Origin: Streptomyces sp. CC0208
GTDB lineage: Bacteria; Actinomycetota; Actinomycetes; Streptomycetales; Streptomycetaceae
DNA: 64,000 bases
Assembly (NCBI RefSeq): GCF_003443735.1
Contig: NZ_CP031969.1
Span: 5,456,001 to 5,520,000, forward strand
Reading direction: 5' to 3'
Part shown: positions 16,622-25,395 of the stretch, piece after piece
Numbering within the stretch: position 1 is the stretch's first letter
How the letters are laid out: every line of letters starts with the position of its first letter
Translations under genes and position numbers: made by a program
Notes under the pieces: generated by a model
Database searches by the model: none
Told to the model about the DNA's origin: nothing
Seen by the model: only the letters and a program-made list of their open reading frames with translations

Positions 16622-18501
16622 CCGACGACCAGCACGAAGAGGGCACGCCCCGGGCCGCCGGCCGCTGGGACCCGCTGCCCCAGGGTGACTACGACGACGG
16701 CGCGACCGCCTTCGTGAAGCTCCCCGAAGGGGGCATCGACGCCCTCCTGGCCTCCGCCGACAGCCCGCTGGCCGCGCCCGGCCACGGGTATGTGCCGCCG
16801 CAGATAACGTCCGCGGCGGGCGACGGGAGCGACCCGGCGGGCACGGGCGGCTGGGCCGTACCCGCCGAGGGCGCGCAGTGGCCCGACCCGAGCACCCTGC
16901 CGCAGGGCCAGACCGGGCAGTTCACGTACAACCCCGCGACCACCCAGCAGTGGCACGTCGAGGACACCGCGGCCGCGCCCGCGCCGGGCCACGACGTCAC
17001 CGGCCAGTGGTCGATCCCCGTGGCCGGCGGCGAGCTCCCGGACGAATCGGGCGAGTTCACCACGTCGTCCCTGGTCGAGCAGTGGGGCGGCACCCCCCCG
17101 GCGACCCTGCCGGGCGGTGCGTCCGCGCCCTGGGCGACACCGCAGGCACAGCCGTGGGGGGACCAGCCCCAGGACGGCCCTGGAGCGGAACCCGAGCACG
17201 GCGGACCGGCCGGGGAACGGCACCCGCACCTGCCGCACGGTGACGGACACTCCGGCCACTTCGACGGCGGCTTCGGCGACGGTTACGGCGGCCCGGTCGG
17301 CGCCGGCCACGCGCACGTGCCCGCCGGTGAGGCACCGGGCGGCGAGGCCGACGCCCCGCACGGTGGCCCGGCCGGTGACGCGCACACGCCGTCCGCCGCG
17401 CATCCCGGAAGCCACACGGTCACCGACGCCCCGCAGCGGCCGGAGCCGGACGAGGCGACCCCCGAGACGGCCCAGGACTCCACGCAGGGGCACACCCACA
17501 CCAACGGCCACGGCATCGCTCTCGCGCAGCCGCACACCGACACCGACGGCCACGGCACGGCTCTCGCCGAGCCGCACGGCACGCCCCAGCCCCACGACCC
17601 CGCCGAGCCCTACCGGGACGGGCCCTCCGCAGCCGCCTCACAGCCCTCACCGCGCCTCGGAGAGGACTTGGCGGCTCCCAGTGCCCCCGAGGGCGCCGAA
17701 GAGGCCGTAGAAGCCGCTGACGGCCCCGCCGAGCCCGGTGCCGAGCACGCCCCGGCCGCGGGCGACGACGAACCGGCGCCGGAAGCGGCCGAGGAGCACG
17801 CGAGCGACGCCGCCGAGGACCAGGACGAGCCGGCCCCCGTGTTCCCCGGTGAGGAACACCCCCTCGCCTCCTACGTCCTGCGCGTCAACGGCGTCGACCG
17901 TCCCGTCACCGACGCGTGGATCGGCGAGTCGCTGCTCTACGTGCTGCGCGAGCGGCTCGGACTCGCCGGTGCCAAGGACGGCTGCTCGCAGGGCGAGTGC
18001 GGGGCGTGCAACGTCCAGGTCGACGGACGGCTCGTCGCCTCCTGCCTGGTGCCCGCCGTGACCGCCGCCGGCAGCGAGGTCCGTACCGTCGAAGGACTCG
18101 CCGAGGACGGCCGGCCCTCGGACGTGCAGCGGGCGCTCGCCCGGTGCGGCGCCGTGCAGTGCGGCTTCTGCGTGCCCGGCATGGCGATGACCGTGCACGA
18201 CCTCCTGGAGGGCAACCCCGCGCCCACCGAGCTGGAGACCCGCCAGGCGCTGTGCGGCAACCTCTGCCGCTGCTCCGGCTACCGGGGTGTCGTCGACGCC
18301 GTCAAGGAGGTCGTCGCCGAGCGCGAGGCCCACGCGAAGGGCGACGCTGAGACGGACGGCGACGAGGCACGTATTCCGCACCAGGCGGGCCCCGGAGGCG
18401 GAAGCGTCCACCCGTCGGCGTTCGACTCACCGGGGTTCCCGAACGCCTCCGGATCACATGAGCAGGCGTACGGACAGGGACAGGACGGAGGCCAGGCGTG
18501 A
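16618..18501 (+). CDS. Molybdenum hydroxylase 2Fe-2S subunit with long disordered N-terminus
   Basis: The product is 627 residues, whereas such subunits usually have 150-200. Residues about 1-410 are Pro/Gly/Glu/Asp/His-rich and low in complexity, with no recognisable domain. Residues about 412-490 are the plant-type ferredoxin (DGCSQGECGACNVQVDGR). Residues about 495-570 are the helical second 2Fe-2S domain (CGAVQCGFCVPGM, then CGNLCRCSGYRG). A 55-residue Gly-rich tail ends the protein. Both cluster motifs are complete. The GTG at 16618 follows ggggaggg and overlaps the FAD subunit stop. The extension could have been mistaken for an upstream gene, but the frame is open throughout with normal codon use. 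Confidence 0.85.
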   Translation: MTDDQHEEGTPRAAGRWDPLPQGDYDDGATAFVKLPEGGIDALLASADSPLAAPGHGYVPPQITSAAGDGSDPAGTGGWAVPAEGAQWPDPSTLPQGQTGQFTYNPATTQQWHVEDTAAAPAPGHDVTGQWSIPVAGGELPDESGEFTTSSLVEQWGGTPPATLPGGASAPWATPQAQPWGDQPQDGPGAEPEHGGPAGERHPHLPHGDGHSGHFDGGFGDGYGGPVGAGHAHVPAGEAPGGEADAPHGGPAGDAHTPSAAHPGSHTVTDAPQRPEPDEATPETAQDSTQGHTHTNGHGIALAQPHTDTDGHGTALAEPHGTPQPHDPAEPYRDGPSAAASQPSPRLGEDLAAPSAPEGAEEAVEAADGPAEPGAEHAPAAGDDEPAPEAAEEHASDAAEDQDEPAPVFPGEEHPLASYVLRVNGVDRPVTDAWIGESLLYVLRERLGLAGAKDGCSQGECGACNVQVDGRLVASCLVPAVTAAGSEVRTVEGLAEDGRPSDVQRALARCGAVQCGFCVPGMAMTVHDLLEGNPAPTELETRQALCGNLCRCSGYRGVVDAVKEVVAEREAHAKGDAETDGDEARIPHQAGPGGGSVHPSAFDSPGFPNASGSHEQAYGQGQDGGQA

Positions 18502-20807
18502 GCAACGAAGCCGCCACCGCGACCACCGCCGCGGAGGCAGCACCCGCCCCCGAGCCGATTCCGCACGGCATCGGCGTCTCCCTGCCGGCCTCCGACGCGC
18601 GCGCGAAGACCGAGGGCACCTTCCCCTACGCTGCCGACCTGTGGGCCGAGGGCCTGCTGTGGGCGGCCGTCCTGCGCTCCCCGCACGCGCACGCGCGCAT
18701 CGTGTCCATCGACACCTCCCACGCGCGTGAGATGCCCGGAGTCCGCGCGGTCGTCACCCACGAGGACGTGCCCGGCAGCCCGGTCCACGGCCGCGGCAAG
18801 GCCGACCGCCCGGTCTTCGCCTCCGAGGTCGTCCGCCACCACGGCGAGCCCATCGCGGCCGTCGCCGCCGACCACCCCGACACCGCGCGCATGGCCGCCG
18901 CCGCCGTCATCGTCGAGTACGAGGTGCTCGACCCGGTCACCGACCCGGAACAGGCCTTCGAGGCGGAGCCGCTGCACCCCGACGGCAACCTGGTCCGGCA
19001 CATCCCGCTCCAGCACGGCGACCCCTCCGCGACCGGCGAGATCGTCGTCGAGGGCCAGTACCGCATCGGCCGCCAGGACCCCGCCCCCATCGGCGCCGAG
19101 GCAGGACTCGCCGTGCCCCGCCCCGACGGCGGTGTCGAGCTCTACCTCGCCTCCACCGACCCGCACGGCGACCGCGACACGGCCGCCGCCTGCTACGGCC
19201 TGGAGCCCGAGCGCGTCAAGGTCGTCGTCACCGGCGTCCCCGGCGCCACCGCCGACCGCGAGGACCAGGGCTTCCAGCTCCCGCTCGGCCTGCTCGCGCT
19301 CAAGACCGGCTGCCCGGTCAAACTGACGGCCACGCGCGAGGAGTCCTTCCTCGGCCACGTCCACCGTCATCCCACGCTGCTGAGATACCGCCACCACGCC
19401 GACGCCGACGGCAAGCTGGTGAAGGTCGAGGCGCAGATCCTGCTCGACGCGGGCGCCTACGCCGACACCTCCTCGGAGGCCCTGGCCGCCGCCGTGGGCT
19501 TCGCCTGCGGGCCGTACGTCGTCCCGAACGCCTTCATCGAGGGCTGGGCCGTCCGCACCAACAACCCGCCCTCCGGCCATGTCCGCGGCGAGGGCGCGAT
19601 GCAGGTGTGCGCCGCCTACGAGGCGCAGATGGACAAGCTGGCCAAGAAGCTGGGCGTCGACCCGGCGGAACTGCGCCTGCGCAACGCCCTCGCCACCGGG
19701 GACGTACTCCCGACCGGCCAGACGGTGACCTGCCCGGCCCCGGTCGCCGAACTGCTTCAGGCGGTACGGGACTTCCCGCTGCCCGAGCTGCCCAAGGACA
19801 CCCCCGAGGACGAGTGGCTGCTGCCCGGCGGCCCCGAGGGCGCGGGCGAACCGGGCGCGATCCGCCGGGGCGTCGGCTACGGCCTCGGCATGGTGCACAT
19901 GCTGGGCGCCGAGGGCGCGGACGAGGTCTCCACGGCGACCGTACGCGTCCAGGACGGCGTCGCGACCGTGCTCTGCGCGGCCGTCGAGACCGGCCAGGGC
20001 TTCACCACGCTGGCCCGCCAGATCGTCCAGGAGACGCTCGGCATCGACGAGGTCCACGTCGCCCCCGTCGACACCGACCAGCCCCCGGCGGGCCCGGGTG
20101 CGCGCGGCCGCCACACCTGGGTCTCGGGCGGCGCGGTGGAACGCGCGGCCAAGATGGTCCGCACCCAGCTTCTCCAGCCCCTGGCGCACAAGTTCGGCAT
20201 GTCCACCGAGCTGCTCCAGATCACCGACGGCAAGATCACCTCGTACGACGGAGTCCTGTCGACTACCGTCACCGAGGCCATGGACGGCAAGGAACTGTGG
20301 GCCACCGCCCAGTGCCGCCCGCACCCCACCGAACCCCTCAACGAGATCGGCCAGGGCGACGCCTTCGTCGGCATGGCGTTCTGCGCGATCCGCGCGGTGG
20401 TCGACGTAGACATCGAACTCGGTTCGGTGCGCGTGGTCGAGCTGGCGCTCGCCCAGGACGTGGGCCGGATCCTCAACCCGGCCCAGCTGGAGGCCCGTAT
20501 CGAAGCGGGCGTCACGCAGGGCGTCGGGATAGCGCTGACGGAGAACCTGCGCAGCGCGCGCGGGCTGATCCGCCACCCGGACCTGACGGGGTACGCCCTG
20601 CCGACGGCTCTGGACGCGCCGGAGATCCGGATCGTCAAGCTCGTCGAGGAGCGGGACGTGGTCGCCCCCTTCGGCGCGAAGGCGGCCAGCGCGGTGCCGG
20701 TGGTCACGTCACCGGCGGCCGTCGCCTCCGCCGTGCGCGCGGCCACGGGCCGCCCGGTCAACCGGCTCCCGATCCGCCCGCAGGCCGCGGTGGTGACGGA
20801 CCGGTGA
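18498..20807 (+). CDS. Molybdopterin-binding catalytic subunit (xanthine dehydrogenase family)
   Basis: The 769-residue large subunit hydroxylates its substrate at the Mo cofactor. It opens with the aldehyde oxidase/XDH a/b hammerhead (about 25-135, LWAAVLRSPHAHARI), then the Mo-binding domains, including AVETGQGFTT and the late segment PFGAKAASAVPV that holds the usual Glu/Gly neighbourhood. The substrate is likely a purine or an aldehyde; residues that separate them cannot be judged without an alignment. The GTG at 18498 overlaps the previous stop by four bases, and it overlaps the next small gene by four as well. Confidence 0.88.
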   Translation: MSNEAATATTAAEAAPAPEPIPHGIGVSLPASDARAKTEGTFPYAADLWAEGLLWAAVLRSPHAHARIVSIDTSHAREMPGVRAVVTHEDVPGSPVHGRGKADRPVFASEVVRHHGEPIAAVAADHPDTARMAAAAVIVEYEVLDPVTDPEQAFEAEPLHPDGNLVRHIPLQHGDPSATGEIVVEGQYRIGRQDPAPIGAEAGLAVPRPDGGVELYLASTDPHGDRDTAAACYGLEPERVKVVVTGVPGATADREDQGFQLPLGLLALKTGCPVKLTATREESFLGHVHRHPTLLRYRHHADADGKLVKVEAQILLDAGAYADTSSEALAAAVGFACGPYVVPNAFIEGWAVRTNNPPSGHVRGEGAMQVCAAYEAQMDKLAKKLGVDPAELRLRNALATGDVLPTGQTVTCPAPVAELLQAVRDFPLPELPKDTPEDEWLLPGGPEGAGEPGAIRRGVGYGLGMVHMLGAEGADEVSTATVRVQDGVATVLCAAVETGQGFTTLARQIVQETLGIDEVHVAPVDTDQPPAGPGARGRHTWVSGGAVERAAKMVRTQLLQPLAHKFGMSTELLQITDGKITSYDGVLSTTVTEAMDGKELWATAQCRPHPTEPLNEIGQGDAFVGMAFCAIRAVVDVDIELGSVRVVELALAQDVGRILNPAQLEARIEAGVTQGVGIALTENLRSARGLIRHPDLTGYALPTALDAPEIRIVKLVEERDVVAPFGAKAASAVPVVTSPAAVASAVRAATGRPVNRLPIRPQAAVVTDR

Positions 20808-20932
20808 GCACGCCAGGGCAGGAGCCCCGCGAGTACGAACCGCCGCCCGGTCTGGGCAAGTTGGCGCTGTGGATCCTGCTGTTCGTGGTGGCGGCGATCG
20901 TGGTCGTGGTGGGCGGCGTGTACTTCACCTGA
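20804..20932 (+). CDS. 42-residue single-span membrane peptide in the XDH operon
   Basis: GTG at 20804 overlaps the stop of the catalytic subunit by four bases (GTGA), the same coupling used between the other operon genes. The peptide has a hydrophilic Pro/Glu-rich start (about 18 residues) and one strong helix (ALWILLFVVAAIVVVVGGV), ending YFT. Third positions stay G/C-rich. It may anchor the otherwise soluble enzyme to the membrane, but nothing in the sequence proves this. Confidence 0.7.
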   Translation: MSTPGQEPREYEPPPGLGKLALWILLFVVAAIVVVVGGVYFT

Positions 20933-20966
20933 TCGAAGTGCCTTCGGCCGTCGGGGGGTTCACGTG

Positions 20967-21497
20967 ATGCGCGGGGTCGTCCTGGTCACCGGTGTGATGG
21001 CGGCCGGGAAGTCGACGGTCGCGCAGGCGCTCGCGGAGCGGTTGCCGCGGGCGGCGCATGTCCGCGGCGACGTGTTCCGGCGGATGATCGTGTCGGGGCG
21101 CGAGGAGTACACACCCGGCGCCTCCGACGAGGCCGTCGCCCAACTCCGTTTGCGGCACCGGCTGTCGGCGGCGACGGCGGACGCCTACGCCGAGGCCGGA
21201 TTCACGGCGGTCGTGCAGGACGTCGTCCTGGGCGAGGACCTGACGGCGTACGTCGGACTGGTCCGGACCCGGCCGCTGTACGTCGTGGTCCTGGCACCGG
21301 ACGCCGGGACGGTGGCCGCCCGGGAGACGGCCCGGACGAAGACGGGTTACGGGCCCGCCTGGACGGTCGCCGCGCTGGACGAGGCACTGCGGGAGTCGAC
21401 CCCGCCGGTCGGGCTGTGGCTGGATTCCTCCGCGCAGACCCCCGCGCAGACGGTGGAGGCGATTCTCGCGGGGCGGGAACGCGCGAGGGTGGCCTGA
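20967..21497 (+). CDS. P-loop kinase-like ATPase
   Basis: The 176-residue protein has a Walker A motif (GVMAAGKSTVAQ) at the N-terminus. A HVRGDVFRRM segment follows, typical of small-molecule kinases of the zeta-toxin/chloramphenicol phosphotransferase-like type. The acidic residue in VVQDVVLGED may be the catalytic base. Substrate is unknown. An overlapping GTG at 20964 is an alternative start; gggggg at 20953-20958 fits ATG 20967 better. It stands 34 bp after the XDH operon and could be its last gene. Confidence 0.7.
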   Translation: MRGVVLVTGVMAAGKSTVAQALAERLPRAAHVRGDVFRRMIVSGREEYTPGASDEAVAQLRLRHRLSAATADAYAEAGFTAVVQDVVLGEDLTAYVGLVRTRPLYVVVLAPDAGTVAARETARTKTGYGPAWTVAALDEALRESTPPVGLWLDSSAQTPAQTVEAILAGRERARVA

Positions 21498-21641
21498 CGT
21501 CTCCTTGGTACGGGGGTTGATACGGGGGCGTTGTCAGTGGTGGCGCGTAGTGTTTCGAGCAGTGGGGGACGAGCGCAGGCCCGACGGGTTCGCCGTGCCG
21601 TGCCCGGCCAGGGGACTGCGTACGAAGCACACGGGGGAGCC

Positions 21642-22799
21642 ATGAGCACGACCGATGCCGCCGTAGCGGCGATCAGACTGACCGAGGACGAACTGCAGCC
21701 CTACATCTCACATGTGTCGACCCGCCGCTGGCTCAGCGGCCCGGGACTGCCCGGCGACAGCGACCTGTTCACCTTCGAGGAGCTGCGCAGGGAGGGTCTG
21801 CGGACGGTGGCGGACGCCACCGGCGACCCGGCCGGCCTGCTCCGCGAGGAGCTGCGCGACCAGTTGGTGATAGGCGGACTCACGGACCTGCACGGCAGGG
21901 AGAGGGAGTCGGTCCTGCTCGACGGGGTCACCGGCGAGGTCTCGACGACGGCGTTCTTCCCCGCCCGCCCCGACCTGATGGACCGCACCCCCCTGGCGCC
22001 GTCCCTGCCCACCCTGGTCCGCTTCGCGGCGGCCACGGACGAACTGACGGAGGTGCGCGGCCAGTTCGCCGCGTACGCCGGCCGCTTCGGTCCCACGGCC
22101 GTGGAGGACGCGACGCGCCAGCTGCTGACCGTGTTCGAGGAGGGCACGGGCGGCGATGTCCCGACGTTCTGGAAGATCGCGGCCCTGATCCGCCCCCTGA
22201 CCCTGGTGGCGGGTCCCGGCACGGACTCCGGCCTGGCCCTGGACCTCCCGCCGCGTCTCCTGGACCAGGAGTTCGGCCGCAGCCATGTCGTCCGCTTCGA
22301 GGACATCGACTTCCCGTCCACGCTCACGCACGCCCCGACCCGGCGCTTCCTCGCCGAGACGGGCCTGCCCGAGGACGGCGTCCTCTTCCACACCGACCCG
22401 GACGCCCCGCTCCCGACCCTCGCCGAGCACCGGGCCGACCATCTGACCGCCCTCCCGCCCCGCGCCGGCCACCTGATCGTCCTCGGCCATCTGATCGAGG
22501 ACAACACCCTGGTCGTCGACGGCGAGACGGGCGAGGTCCTGAACTGGAGCGAGCGCGAAGGCACACTCCATCCCCTGAACACCGACATCTCCACGCTCGC
22601 CTTCACCCTGTGGCTGCTGCACCGGGAGCGCCGGATAGACGAGTCGCTCGCCCACGAGCTGACCAACACGCTGTACGTCCAGGTCGCCAAGACGATGATC
22701 CGGGCCCTGTCCACCATCGACCCCACGGGCACCACGACGGACGCGGACTGGCACTACTGGACGGAGCTGTTCCAGGACGAGGTGGGCGGGGTGCTCTGA
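21642..22799 (+). CDS. Protein with two SUKH-4-like domains
   Basis: The 385-residue protein shows an internal duplication. The first half contains TRRWLSGPGLPGDSDLF and VLLDGVTGEV. The second half repeats TRRFLAETGLPEDGVLF and LVVDGETGEVLNW. These are SUKH-4 hallmarks; SUKH domains are best known as immunity proteins against nuclease toxins. No toxin, WXG100 or polymorphic-toxin gene is adjacent, and many Streptomyces SUKH proteins are orphans of unknown role. The ATG at 21642 has gggggag at 21633-21639. The last 46 nt overlap the end of the convergent nitrobindin gene. Confidence 0.72.
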   Translation: MSTTDAAVAAIRLTEDELQPYISHVSTRRWLSGPGLPGDSDLFTFEELRREGLRTVADATGDPAGLLREELRDQLVIGGLTDLHGRERESVLLDGVTGEVSTTAFFPARPDLMDRTPLAPSLPTLVRFAAATDELTEVRGQFAAYAGRFGPTAVEDATRQLLTVFEEGTGGDVPTFWKIAALIRPLTLVAGPGTDSGLALDLPPRLLDQEFGRSHVVRFEDIDFPSTLTHAPTRRFLAETGLPEDGVLFHTDPDAPLPTLAEHRADHLTALPPRAGHLIVLGHLIEDNTLVVDGETGEVLNWSEREGTLHPLNTDISTLAFTLWLLHRERRIDESLAHELTNTLYVQVAKTMIRALSTIDPTGTTTDADWHYWTELFQDEVGGVL

Positions 22800-23350
22800 C
22801 CGGCTGCGCGCCGCAGAGTCGCCGAGAGGTGGTGCTGCAGGGGCTGCCCGACCGCCGCGAGCTCGTGGACGAACGTGAAGGTGTCGCTGTCGCCGTCGGG
22901 AGCCAGGGTGTAGCGCCGGCGCGTGGCTGTCACCTCCTTCGCGGTCGGGGTCAGCGCCACGGTGTGCGTGGCGAGATCGACCGCGCCCTCTCCCGCCTGC
23001 CCGACCAGGATCTCGGTGATGCCGGTGGGCTGGGTGACCAGCGCCTCCACCCGCCCGCCCGGCTGAACCCGCCACCACCCGCTCTCCCGCGCCGCGGGCC
23101 GCAACGGCGCCCCGTCCCCGTCGAGCAGCCAGGCCCGGGCCTCGTACCGCAGAAAGGGCCGCCCGTCATGACTGAAGCGAACCTCCTGCGCGTACGCGAA
23201 GTCGCCATCGAGCGTCGGATACCCACCTCGCCCCCGCCCCCGCCACACCCCCAGAAACCCGAGCACGGGCTCGAGCAGCGGGTGCGGAGCAGGCGCCTGC
23301 TCCACCCCCAGGGCATCAGGAAAGGGAGGCTCCACCACACCGTCAACCAC
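22754..23350 (-). CDS. Nitrobindin-like heme protein (peroxynitrite isomerase family)
   Basis: The 198-residue FABP-like beta-barrel has the family start LGVWRGRGRGGYPTLDGDF, then GRPFLRYEARAW and a C-terminal HHLSATLRR that carries the heme-ligand histidine. Nitrobindins bind ferric heme and convert peroxynitrite to nitrate. The GTG at 23350 is chosen because aggagg precedes it by about nine bases; six more residues upstream are possible. Its 3' end overlaps the convergent SUKH gene by 46 nt. Confidence 0.8.
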   Translation of the reverse strand: MVDGVVEPPFPDALGVEQAPAPHPLLEPVLGFLGVWRGRGRGGYPTLDGDFAYAQEVRFSHDGRPFLRYEARAWLLDGDGAPLRPAARESGWWRVQPGGRVEALVTQPTGITEILVGQAGEGAVDLATHTVALTPTAKEVTATRRRYTLAPDGDSDTFTFVHELAAVGQPLQHHLSATLRRAAGQSTPPTSSWNSSVQ

Positions 23351-23409
23351 GCCCGCACGCCTCCTCACCCACGACCACTACTGCCGCAAGCCTAGGGCGC
23401 CGCCCCACA

Positions 23410-23451
23410 GGGCAAGGGGCGGCACCTCGAACGAGATGCCGCCCCTTGCCC
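23410..23451 (-). terminator. Terminator downstream of tRNA-Cys
   Basis: Perfect 15-bp arms gggcaaggggcggca (23410-23424) and tgccgccccttgccc (23437-23451) with a 12-nt loop. It starts eight bases after the tRNA 3' end on the minus strand. Confidence 0.88.
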
Positions 23452-23458
23452 ACAACAG

Positions 23459-23530
23459 AGGCCGTGGCGGGAATCGAACCCGCGTAACTCGCTTTGCAGG
23501 CGAGTCCCTGAACCACTCGGGCACACGGCC
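23459..23530 (-). tRNA. tRNA-Cys (GCA)
   Basis: The minus strand folds as a 72-nt cloverleaf. The acceptor stem is ggccgtg with cacggcc and a T discriminator base. The anticodon stem ctcgc/gcgag frames the loop with GCA. The T-arm has the standard ggttcgattcc. CCA is not encoded. It is the only cysteine tRNA seen in this window. Confidence 0.95.
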
Positions 23531-23731
23531 GGGGTAACCCGGTGACTTGACCGTAGGGGGGTGTGGGGGGTGGTTCAAGGGGGGCGTGGGGGCTGCAACG
23601 GGACTGCCATACGCCGTTCACGAACGGGACGGGACCGGTGGGGATCGGCTGTGGTCGTACGACCAAGGTCTCAGGCCGGAGCGTGCTTTCGACAGGGGTC
23701 AACCGGGGCTGTGGCCCTTACTCTGGCGGGC

Positions 23732-25198
23732 ATGGCTGTCCTGGAACCGCGTGACACCGGTGTCACCGATGACCCTGAGGTCCCGTCCGTCGACGAGGTG
23801 GAGGAGGGGGTGCTGGGACGTTCGTACCGGGCGCTGAGCATCGGCATCGTGTCCGTCGTGCTGCTGATCGCGTTCGAGGCGACCGCCGTGGGGACCGCGA
23901 TGCCGGTCGCGGCGCGGGAGTTGGACGGGGTAGCGCTCTACGCATTCGCGTTCTCCGGGTACTTCACCACCAGCCTGTTCGGGATGGTGCTGGCCGGGCA
24001 GTGGGCGGATCGGCGGGGGCCGCTCGGGGCGTTGAGCGGTGGGATCGCCGCGTTCGTCGCCGGGTTGCTGTTGTCCGGGACCGCCGGCGCGATGTGGCTG
24101 TTCATTCTCGGGCGGGCCGTGCAGGGGTTCGGCGGCGGGCTGGTCATCGTGGCGCTGTACGTCGTCGTCGGGCGGGCCTATCCGGAGCGGCTGCGGCCCG
24201 CCATCATGGCCGCGTTCGCGGCCGGGTGGGTGGTGCCGTCGATCGTGGGGCCGCTCGCGGCCGGGGCGGTGACCGAACACCTCGGGTGGCGGTGGGTGTT
24301 CGTCGGGATTCCGGTGCTGGTGGTCTTTCCGCTGGTGCTCGCGCTTCCGCAGATACGGCGGCGCGCGGCGGGCCCGGTCGACGGCACCGACGGACAGGTC
24401 TCCTTCGACCGGCGCCGCATCCGGCTCGCCCTCGGGATCTCCCTCGGCGCCGGACTCCTCCAGTACGCGGCCCAGGATCTGCGCCCCCTTTCCCTGCTCC
24501 CGGGTCTCGCGGGCGTGGCGCTGCTCGTGCCGGCTGTGCTCGGGCTGCTTCCGCGCGGGACGTATCGGGCGGCGCGGGGGCTGCCCTCCGTCGTGCTGTT
24601 GCGCGGGGTCGCGGCGGGGTCCTTCGTGGCCGCCGAGTCCTTCGTGCCGTTGATGCTGGTCACCCAGCGGGGGCTGTCGCCGACGCTGGCCGGGTTCTCG
24701 CTCGCGGCGGGCGGGGGTACGTGGGCGCTGGGGTCGTGGGTGCAGTCGCGGGCGCGGGTGGAGCCGTACCGGGAACGGCTGATGACCGGCGGCATGGTGC
24801 TGGTCGCGGCCGCGATCGCCGGTGCGCCGAGCGTGCTGATCGACTCCGTGCCGGTGTGGATCGTCGCCGTCGCCTGGGGGTTCGGCTGCTTCGGGATGGG
24901 GCTGGTGATCTCCTCCACCAGCGTGCTCCTGCTGCAGCTCTCCGCGCCGGAGGAGGCCGGTACCAACTCCGCCGCCCTGCAGATCTCCGACGGTCTGTCG
25001 AACGCGGTGCTGCTGGCGGGGGGCGGTGCGGCGTTCGCGGCGCTGGGCGGCGGGACGGTGGGTCATACGGTGACGGAGGCGTCCGGCTCCCATCCGGCCG
25101 CGTTCGCCGTGGTATTCCTTCCGATGGCGGGGGTGGCCCTGGCGGGGGCCTGGGTGACGACCCGGCTGCGTGCCGGAGCCGAGTCTTCCGGTACATGA
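23732..25198 (+). CDS. MFS multidrug-type transporter
   Basis: The 488-residue membrane protein begins with an acidic 40-residue cytoplasmic N-terminus, then up to 14 helices. MFS motif A (GQWADRRGP) is between helices 2 and 3, and GRAVQGFGGGLVIVALYVVVG matches the drug-exporter helix 4 region. It belongs with DHA-type proton antiporters; the substrate is unknown. The ATG at 23732 has only a weak cggg upstream. It faces away from tRNA-Cys and stands alone. Confidence 0.82.
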   Translation: MAVLEPRDTGVTDDPEVPSVDEVEEGVLGRSYRALSIGIVSVVLLIAFEATAVGTAMPVAARELDGVALYAFAFSGYFTTSLFGMVLAGQWADRRGPLGALSGGIAAFVAGLLLSGTAGAMWLFILGRAVQGFGGGLVIVALYVVVGRAYPERLRPAIMAAFAAGWVVPSIVGPLAAGAVTEHLGWRWVFVGIPVLVVFPLVLALPQIRRRAAGPVDGTDGQVSFDRRRIRLALGISLGAGLLQYAAQDLRPLSLLPGLAGVALLVPAVLGLLPRGTYRAARGLPSVVLLRGVAAGSFVAAESFVPLMLVTQRGLSPTLAGFSLAAGGGTWALGSWVQSRARVEPYRERLMTGGMVLVAAAIAGAPSVLIDSVPVWIVAVAWGFGCFGMGLVISSTSVLLLQLSAPEEAGTNSAALQISDGLSNAVLLAGGGAAFAALGGGTVGHTVTEASGSHPAAFAVVFLPMAGVALAGAWVTTRLRAGAESSGT

Positions 25199-25335
25199 CC
25201 GGCCCAAGATCGCGGCCCACCTGCCGCGCTTCGCCCGCTGACTGTGACCTCGGTCCCACCCGCGGGGGACCCGGCCCCGTCCGCGCGTTGACACCACCGG
25301 CCCGCCGGTAAGGTGACCCGGTCGTCATACACAGC

Positions 25336-25368
25336 CGAAGACACCGCGAAGACACCGCGAAGACACCG
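25336..25368. repeat. Three exact 11-bp tandem repeats before the helicase
   Basis: cgaagacaccg is repeated three times without a break at 25336-25368, 28 bp before the helicase GTG at 25396. It lies in the 5' leader and may vary in copy number between strains. Confidence 0.9.
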
Positions 25369-25395
25369 CCGAACCGCTCGACCCCGACGGAGACC

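Noticed and set aside
23459..25198. Genomic island integrated at tRNA-Cys
   Set aside because: No integrase, no direct repeat of the tRNA 3' end and ordinary core genes on both sides.
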